Positions 61,201 to 64,000 of a DNA stretch of 64,000 nucleotides are shown one piece after another (position 1 is the first letter of the stretch; every line of letters starts with the position of its first letter). Origin of the DNA: Gordonia polyisoprenivorans NBRC 16320 = JCM 10675 (GTDB lineage Bacteria; Actinomycetota; Actinomycetes; Mycobacteriales; Mycobacteriaceae). Location: the NCBI RefSeq assembly GCF_000241325.1, contig NZ_BAEI01000067.1:1-64000 (forward strand), written 5' to 3'. Below the pieces are notes generated by a model. That model did not search any database and had not been told where the DNA came from. It saw only the letters and a program-made list of their open reading frames with translations. The position numbers and the translations under genes are program-made.

Positions 61201-64000
61201 CGTCGGACAGGCGACGCACCAGATCGCCGGTGCGGTAGCGGCGTGTGCCGTCGGGTGCGGCGACGAAGCGTGCCGCGGTCTCGGTGGGGTCGACGTATCC
61301 GCGGGCGAGTTGTGTTCCGGTGAGGTACAACTCGCCGCGTCCGCCGATCGGCACCGGCCGGTCCTGTACGTCGAGGACTTCCGCGCCGACGCCTGCGAGT
61401 GGTCGGCCGATGAGGGGTCGGTGGTCGCCGACGTCGATGTCGCCGCCGGTCACCTGGACGGTGGTTTCGGTGGGACCGTACATGGTGACGAGCCGGACGT
61501 CGGGATGCAGGAGTGCCCACTGCTGCAGTGCGGTCGGGTCGAAGGCTTCGCCGCCGAGCACCAGGCACCGCAGCGTGCGTAGCCGGTGTGTGCCGATCGT
61601 CGGGTCGGTGAGCCGGACGAACGACGTGGGCGTGTGGGCGAGGATGGTGACGCCGCGGTGGTCGAGGGCGTCGACGAAGCGCTCGACGTCGATGACGTCG
61701 TCGCGGCGCACGATCGCGACGGTGCCGCCCGAGGTGAGCGCCCCGAAGATCTCCCACACCGACACGTCGAAGGTGGGGGCATGGGTGCACGCCCACACGT
61801 CGCCCGGTCGGGGGTCGATCAGGTCGCGGGAGGCGGCGAGCATGGCGGCCAGCCCGGCGCGGGTGGCAATGACGCCCTTGGGTGTTCCCGTCGAGCCGGA
61901 GGTGTGCATGACGTACGCATCGCCCGGGGCCGTCGCCCTCTCGCATCGCGCGAGCATCGCCGCGACCCGCTCCTGCGGCGCGGCCGGGTCGATCGGCACG
62001 ACCACCGCGTCGGCCATCAGCACGCCGACCATCGCGACGACCGCATCCACCGACGGCGGCAACGTCAACGGCACTTGATCACCGGCCCCCACGCCGCTGT
62101 CCGCAAGATCCGCGGCATACGCACTCGCCCGCGCCAGCAGGTGCGCATACGTCAGCGAACCGTGTTCATGCGCAACGGCGGTCGCCTCCGGATGACGCGC
62201 GGCCACGCTCCGCAGCAGGTCGAGCACATCGGCGGGTTCGGCGGTGTGGGCAGGCGACTCGATGGGCTCGGCGGCAGGCAACAGATCTTCGACGCGAGCA
62301 TCCGCGGCCCTCGCCAGCCCGCGTAGCACCGCGACGAATCGTTGCAGCAGAACAGGTCCGGCGGCGGGGTCGACGTGGTGCTCCGCGACTGACAGCGCGA
62401 TGGTCATGCCGGTGCCGGTGTCGCGGACGGTGACGTCCAGCGCGGTGCGCGCCTGCCCGGTGGGCAATGCCTCGTACTCGGCGATACCCGGCGGAATCGG
62501 CGGTGTGACGTCGTGGTCGAGGAGCACAGGTGGCACGGTGACCGGTGCGGTGTCGGCGTGCGCCATACCCGCGGCGAATGTAGTGTGCGCCTGCGCCAGC
62601 GCGTCATCGACACGCGACGAACGAATGCCGCTGGCGCGCAGCGGAACCGTGCGTGCGAGCATCCCGACCAGGCCATGGGTGGCCGGGTCGTCGCGGCCGG
62701 CGACGGGGATGCCGATGACGGTGTCGTCGGTGCCGGTGATCTCGGCGAGGGTGGCGGCGAGCGCCACCCAGAGCAGCGCGTACACGGTGGTTCCGGCGTC
62801 GGCGGCCCGCTGTGCCAGGGCGGCGGCGGTGGCCGCGTCGAGCGTCGAGTGCTCCACCACCGCCGGTCCGGCGGTCAGCCCGGTGGGGTGCGGGTCGGGC
62901 GGCTCGGGCAGTGCGAGTGTGGTGGGGGCACCGGCGAGGTGGGTGGTCCAGTAGTCGGCGTCGGCCGGCACACGTCGCGCGGCCAAAAGCGGTTGCGGCT
63001 CGGGCCACTGCGGTGCCACGCCGTCGCGTCGGGCGTCGAGGGCGTGCAGGAAGTCGGTGACCAGCACCGGCACCGACCATCCGTCGACGACGATGTGGTG
63101 GGCCACCAGGACCAGCTCGGCGCCGTCCGCGGAGATCACGGCCCGCCAGCCACAGTCGATGCTCAGGTCGAACGGGGTGCGCACCGCCGGGCGCTCATCC
63201 AGGTCGGTGATCGGCGTGATCTCTTCCGCCGAAAGCACCCGTGGCACAGGCTCCCCGTCGACCTCGGGGTAGATCGTCCGCAACGCCTCATGCCGATCGG
63301 CGACGTCACGCAGCGCAGTCGCGAGCACTCCCCGACCGGCGCTGCCGGTCAACCGGATTCGCACGGCGAGATGATAGGCCGCGGATGGTTCGACGCGGTT
63401 GAGGATCCACAGCGCCCGTTGTGCCGCAGAGAGTTGCGCCAGCGGCTCACCCACCGCCACCTCACCGGGCCGAGCCATCAGCGTGGTGAGCGCCGACACC
63501 GTCGGATGGGCGAACACGTCGCCGACGGTGACCCACCGCTGCGGTCCGCTGAGTTTGGCGGCCAGCCGCGCCGCCGACAGCGAGTTGCCGCCCAGGGCAA
63601 AGAAGTTGGCGTCGGCGTCCACTACGTCGACGCCGATGACCTCTTCGATCACCGCGGCGACCTGCTGTTCGGCGTCGGTGAGCGGTCGTGTGGGTGCGGC
63701 TGTGGCGGTGATCGCCGTGAGGAGCGATGCGCGGTCGAGTTTCCCGGTGTCGGTGACGGGCCACGAGGCGACGACGCCGATGCGCGACGGCACCGCATAG
63801 GCGGGGAGCTGGGCGGCGCACTCGGTGCGGAGGACGGCCTCGTCCAACGAGTCAGGGCCGGTGACCGCGGCGACGAGCCGTTCGTCGCCGGCACGATTGC
63901 CGGGTTCGACGAGGACGCGCGCATCGGTGACGCCGGGTAGTCGGCGCAGGACGGCGGCGATCTCGGCGGGTTCGATGCGGTGGCCGCGCAGCTGGATCTG
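52199..64000 (-). CDS. Giant nonribosomal peptide synthetase with thioesterase (NRPS2), 5' end outside window
   Basis: About 3,933 residues are visible; the frame is open to the window edge (first residues [14 protein letters not shown], an A8 motif). Order: A(end)-PCP, C-A-PCP, C-A-PCP, C-PCP, C-A-PCP-TE. Carrier serine codons begin at 63583, 60751, 57712, 56092 and 53050; the TE serine (GWSYGG) is at 52648. All C domains keep HHxxxDG. As in NRPS1, the penultimate module lacks an A domain and the final A domain lacks the A3 lysine (TPS for TPK), while A10 is AGKIDD. Equivalent A domains give similar eye-read codes (DAMLAGEVAK here, DAMMVGEVAK in NRPS1), so related peptides are expected. Its end is coupled to the phosphatase-DUF4012 gene. 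Confidence 0.95.
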   Translation of the reverse strand, partial: QIQLRGHRIEPAEIAAVLRRLPGVTDARVLVEPGNRAGDERLVAAVTGPDSLDEAVLRTECAAQLPAYAVPSRIGVVASWPVTDTGKLDRASLLTAITATAAPTRPLTDAEQQVAAVIEEVIGVDVVDADANFFALGGNSLSAARLAAKLSGPQRWVTVGDVFAHPTVSALTTLMARPGEVAVGEPLAQLSAAQRALWILNRVEPSAAYHLAVRIRLTGSAGRGVLATALRDVADRHEALRTIYPEVDGEPVPRVLSAEEITPITDLDERPAVRTPFDLSIDCGWRAVISADGAELVLVAHHIVVDGWSVPVLVTDFLHALDARRDGVAPQWPEPQPLLAARRVPADADYWTTHLAGAPTTLALPEPPDPHPTGLTAGPAVVEHSTLDAATAAALAQRAADAGTTVYALLWVALAATLAEITGTDDTVIGIPVAGRDDPATHGLVGMLARTVPLRASGIRSSRVDDALAQAHTTFAAGMAHADTAPVTVPPVLLDHDVTPPIPPGIAEYEALPTGQARTALDVTVRDTGTGMTIALSVAEHHVDPAAGPVLLQRFVAVLRGLARAADARVEDLLPAAEPIESPAHTAEPADVLDLLRSVAARHPEATAVAHEHGSLTYAHLLARASAYAADLADSGVGAGDQVPLTLPPSVDAVVAMVGVLMADAVVVPIDPAAPQERVAAMLARCERATAPGDAYVMHTSGSTGTPKGVIATRAGLAAMLAASRDLIDPRPGDVWACTHAPTFDVSVWEIFGALTSGGTVAIVRRDDVIDVERFVDALDHRGVTILAHTPTSFVRLTDPTIGTHRLRTLRCLVLGGEAFDPTALQQWALLHPDVRLVTMYGPTETTVQVTGGDIDVGDHRPLIGRPLAGVGAEVLDVQDRPVPIGGRGELYLTGTQLARGYVDPTETAARFVAAPDGTRRYRTGDLVRRLSDGRLAYLGRTDDQVQIRGYRVEPAAVVAVLRSVPGVNDARVVVDSGAQPGDERLVGFVIGDADESTLMDACAAALPAHQVPARIGFVDRWPLTAHGKLDREALLRGLTAPDVSDPGELTDREQLIADAMAATLGDAPPITADTNFFAVGGNSLSAARLASRLTQSGLAISVTDVFAAPTVRDLAALDAVMTDVVPDLDGVRPQPDRLPLAPEQEDLWLRWRAEPDRTGYLMTMAIPVAEIWDGSIDDLRGALTSVALTYDALRTSFPIADDGTPYQERWTDADVRAHLGALAVTEVADVGEALAALAEPIDLTTSLPWRLSFVEHDATTWILVVVHHIVADGETLPILRSALTAPTLPAVDYRRYTQWRLDTLDARRAELTAYWTSVFAEPVATLQLPEIDLGAPAGGRPRHSAVVLATETTAQLDALAADARSTPFIVLHTVLAMILARQSGSDVVTIGTALSGRVDPRLADVPGLFARAVPLHSRIDLDIPFTDLLTRVTATDVGALAHADLPLSAIGRIADPDRDRAGRPLFDVVLGAVPDDVASRYSGATAPLFGIDVMSHRRDGRAHLDLTCGERVTDEPRLDALASLLGATLEQAVAQPERTGADLLGGPAVWRVEPPPPETLAELLDAQLATPSAIAVDDAAHRIPGCGAALRYGDVDRLADALAWRLREQGIGPGQVVACHLPRSVFGVVATVAIARTGAAFVAVDPADPAARRRDILDRARAAVVLTLVADEVPDVGAVPVIAVDNPYLYSRERRRFTRADRVRPLHIDDAAYLTFTSGTTGRPKGVVVTHRGLAGWARDTVRRLELTPLDRVMHTYAVGFDAHLMGIVPVLAAGACVVICPPEVIGGDDLADHIADTETTVLLTTPSVLSTISPAQVPEVRHVAVGGEALSARLAGTWMAHGHIVSNEYGPTETTVAVTSARCRLDGPITIGATMPGVDAVILDDALRPVPAYTIGELYIGGSALARGYLDDPAGTAAAFVAGPDGTRMYRTGDLVHRRADGDLVIHGRRDDQLKVRGIRIEPAEVEAALAGLADVSEAVVAARRTPAGERVLAAWVIPAPGSPVDGASLREQVRTVLPRSVVPASITLVDRLPLGPTGKIDRSRLPAPDLAADVAEIVAPRTDVERTVAAVYREVLGVDEVHAHADFFALGGTSLSATQVASRLSERLGADVAVRTLFDTRTVAALAAAIPVGSDVPVAVPRHLPRPERLPLAYPQRRIWIQHLRAPSSTAYHVPLVVRLSGAVDVDRLAKAMVAVLGRHESLRTVIDDGPWQRLADGADVRIVRVNGDVGAAIRDEITRPFDLECEIGVRAVLFESANHVDVAVTAHHIALDGWSVRLLLGELAQAFTGTELAAPALTYGDYTQWHLALLGRPDDPSSRYAREIRHWQQVLDGAAPFRTPGVGGDVGPGGRITHRFDTGVTTAITAAAQRESATLFQAAHAALASVLGRWARRDDVVIAMPVHGRSAPQWESVVGMFVNTVALRTRIDATTSMRSAVRQARDVALDALAHAEVPYEAVAAAVRPGARDGIDPLTSILLVGQDVVPALDGAGVFNAGVFNAGVLADGVRAEPVPLDGDAVAAKLDAELVITIVDGHLEATAVYSPRVPAEVADALLTDVCAALAAMADDLDRPFPELTALPTGVVAEEVTPRPIAAVGEPNSHDVEAVRAVMADILGVDDVATDEDFFTLGGTSLSATQVSSRLGRDLGVRVPTALVFDHPTPRALASAVAGVVSAVGAGEGAVGGEMSAVAGVEGAVGGEWVPLAPTQRRLWTAASMAEAAPLYAVPVVVPVPDGVTAEKAADALLAVIARHQALRLAYGDTGSGPCQRVVEGWSPDVEILPADSLDADVLTGLLHLPPANSAGQPPVRALVVGVLTDTGERPLAMGILVHHISIDGESAAMIAADLTAAVMGTPLGPSTGDFLGAAAELDARERTERADQLEFWEQALDGYADDLGLVEHRPVVRDLSTATVRRTLTRQLTDKIRSTARVHHASEFHILHAATAFALSVQAGADDIAIATPVSLRGDDRWRSVVGMLVSTVVVRTRIGAVGTVEELINMVRDDDLAATDHALVAFDDVVDHLGVTRVVGRHPLVQIMFSVVDGAMASGSAAAAGTVPGIDEFSPRSEFDLQVIIALDPEGHRIDVIYARQLFSEAQINTIVRRIGTALQIVTGDGTQRLDPTRLLSRRESEFILEHAGATPDSVEPPLLHDILDAAVRRHANVMAVGDGVRHLTFAELDAWVSVTVRSFADRGVRVGDRVGLLIDRSVEWVVAWWAVSRLGAVIVAVDVDHPAARIEKTLALAQARPVTRHDIPPQPHGPVTPVPAQRVSPDALAYIITTSGTTGTPSAVAVTHRGLHRCTRVSGISVLDRVAFTTGPAFDASIMAILSAVGAGAALVVAPSTVRAGNQLTAWLRDVSATVILGTPSVMQTVDPAALPSMRRVFIGGEALPRTLADQWSAHTEVDNVYGPTEATVWVTGAPYRSDEPNRIGYPLPGIGTIILDRRLRPAAPGVVGELYVAGTGLARGYLGDPGKTAARFVAGPGGERLYRTGDLVRWDRRGGGLIYVGRVDRQIKIRGQRVEPAEIDAVLLGSGAAQAATVVRPGPAGAALISYVVGDAAGVEQMRRAVVRTLPRHMVPAQIIAVAALPHTSAGKIDDAALPPPQWTRSGRAPATAHEHAVCAAFESVLGVPVGMDDDFFDAGGNSLALIALRDEIEHRTGLRMSVAELFAHATPAGVVASGDRLLEHRVVELSAESAARKAMVGESAPLWVVHTVTGIVTDYAPLAHALPDRRVLGVQLPELLDTAHAMPESLAAIAARHVTAIRERQPNGPYRLIGWSYGGVLAHEIARQIVESGGEIALLVLLDPRTPAEVAAAELEGVADDDAARLDELLQPLAAADPDLAATVTHRIGIVVDGLRRHQPSSVTAGRVLYLASNDGGMDVDVKRQAWAPYLDGDVEVIETGRAHADLGGPASMRQIAELLEEHW
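55889..55990 (-). repeat. In-frame repeats in the PCP-C linker of NRPS2
   Basis: Imperfect repeats around CCGCCGACAGCGCCCTCC and CCCGCGACAGC encode EGAVGGE and SAVAGV units between the A-less module carrier domain and the last C domain, the place where NRPS1 also has a variable linker. Confidence 0.75.
56490..56519 (-). repeat. Two 15-bp in-frame repeats (GVFNA) in NRPS2
   Basis: GC(G/A)TTGAACACCCC(C/T) occurs twice in tandem, with a partial copy before it, encoding [12 protein letters not shown] in the same C-domain loop (after LLVGQDVVP) that carries the 36-bp repeats in NRPS1. Confidence 0.8.

Noticed and set aside
1..64000. tRNA, rRNA, riboswitch or phage attachment site
   Set aside because: No cloverleaf-like sequence with a T-loop pattern, no conserved riboswitch core and no integrase gene were seen; without a covariance search this is only an eye-level negative.

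Overview
The window comes from a GC-rich, mycolic-acid-containing actinomycete, most likely Gordonia or a close relative. The evidence is the base composition, an antigen-85-like mycolyltransferase/esterase, an F420-type luciferase-like oxidoreductase, and a phosphate permease / small membrane protein / DUF3349 / menE block arranged as in Mycobacterium. The genus is inferred, not proven.

Layout. (1) 1-2800: end of GDP-mannose 4,6-dehydratase, GDP-L-fucose synthase, a DUF218 membrane protein and a frameshifted methyltransferase. (2) 2767-4593: an IS1634-family insertion sequence flanked by a 104-bp target duplication, lying between two convergent genes whose 3' ends are both duplicated. (3) 4535-11275: a tandem alpha/beta hydrolase without serine at either nucleophile elbow, an F420-type oxidoreductase, and the pit-DUF3349-menE block. 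(4) 11306-17860: a two-operon cluster built around a truncated aminoacyl-tRNA-synthetase homologue (amino acid:carrier-protein ligase) with its carrier protein, a phosphopantetheinyl transferase, DUF1839, a glycoside-hydrolase-2-like protein and an acyl-CoA dehydrogenase. (5) 17847-19310: a secreted mycolyltransferase-like esterase. (6) 19476-48486: one tightly packed minus-strand run that starts with an undecaprenyl-phosphate sugar transferase and continues through two glycosyltransferases, a pyruvyl transferase, a Wzy-like protein, a Wzx-like flippase, a BY-kinase and a DUF4012 protein, ending in a 5,992-residue NRPS. (7) 48487-49769: a gene-free, repeat-rich region. (8) 49770-64000: a second giant NRPS (5' end outside the window) coupled to a low-molecular-weight tyrosine phosphatase fused to a second DUF4012 domain.

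How the parts may work together. The two NRPSs are paralogues with the same module order over the visible part. Both contain a condensation-carrier module without its own adenylation domain, and both end in an adenylation domain whose A3 lysine is replaced, then a thioesterase. Each is translationally coupled to a DUF4012 protein, and NRPS1 appears to be co-transcribed with Wzx/Wzy-type glycan genes. My inference is a cell-envelope or secreted peptide (probably lipopeptide) assembled together with an exopolysaccharide or attached to it, with kinase/phosphatase control split between the two arms. The neighbouring aminoacyl-carrier-protein cluster could supply an amino acid in trans, but this is speculative.

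Many genes here carry in-frame tandem repeats of 15, 36 or 42 bp in surface loops or tails, an unusual feature of the locus.
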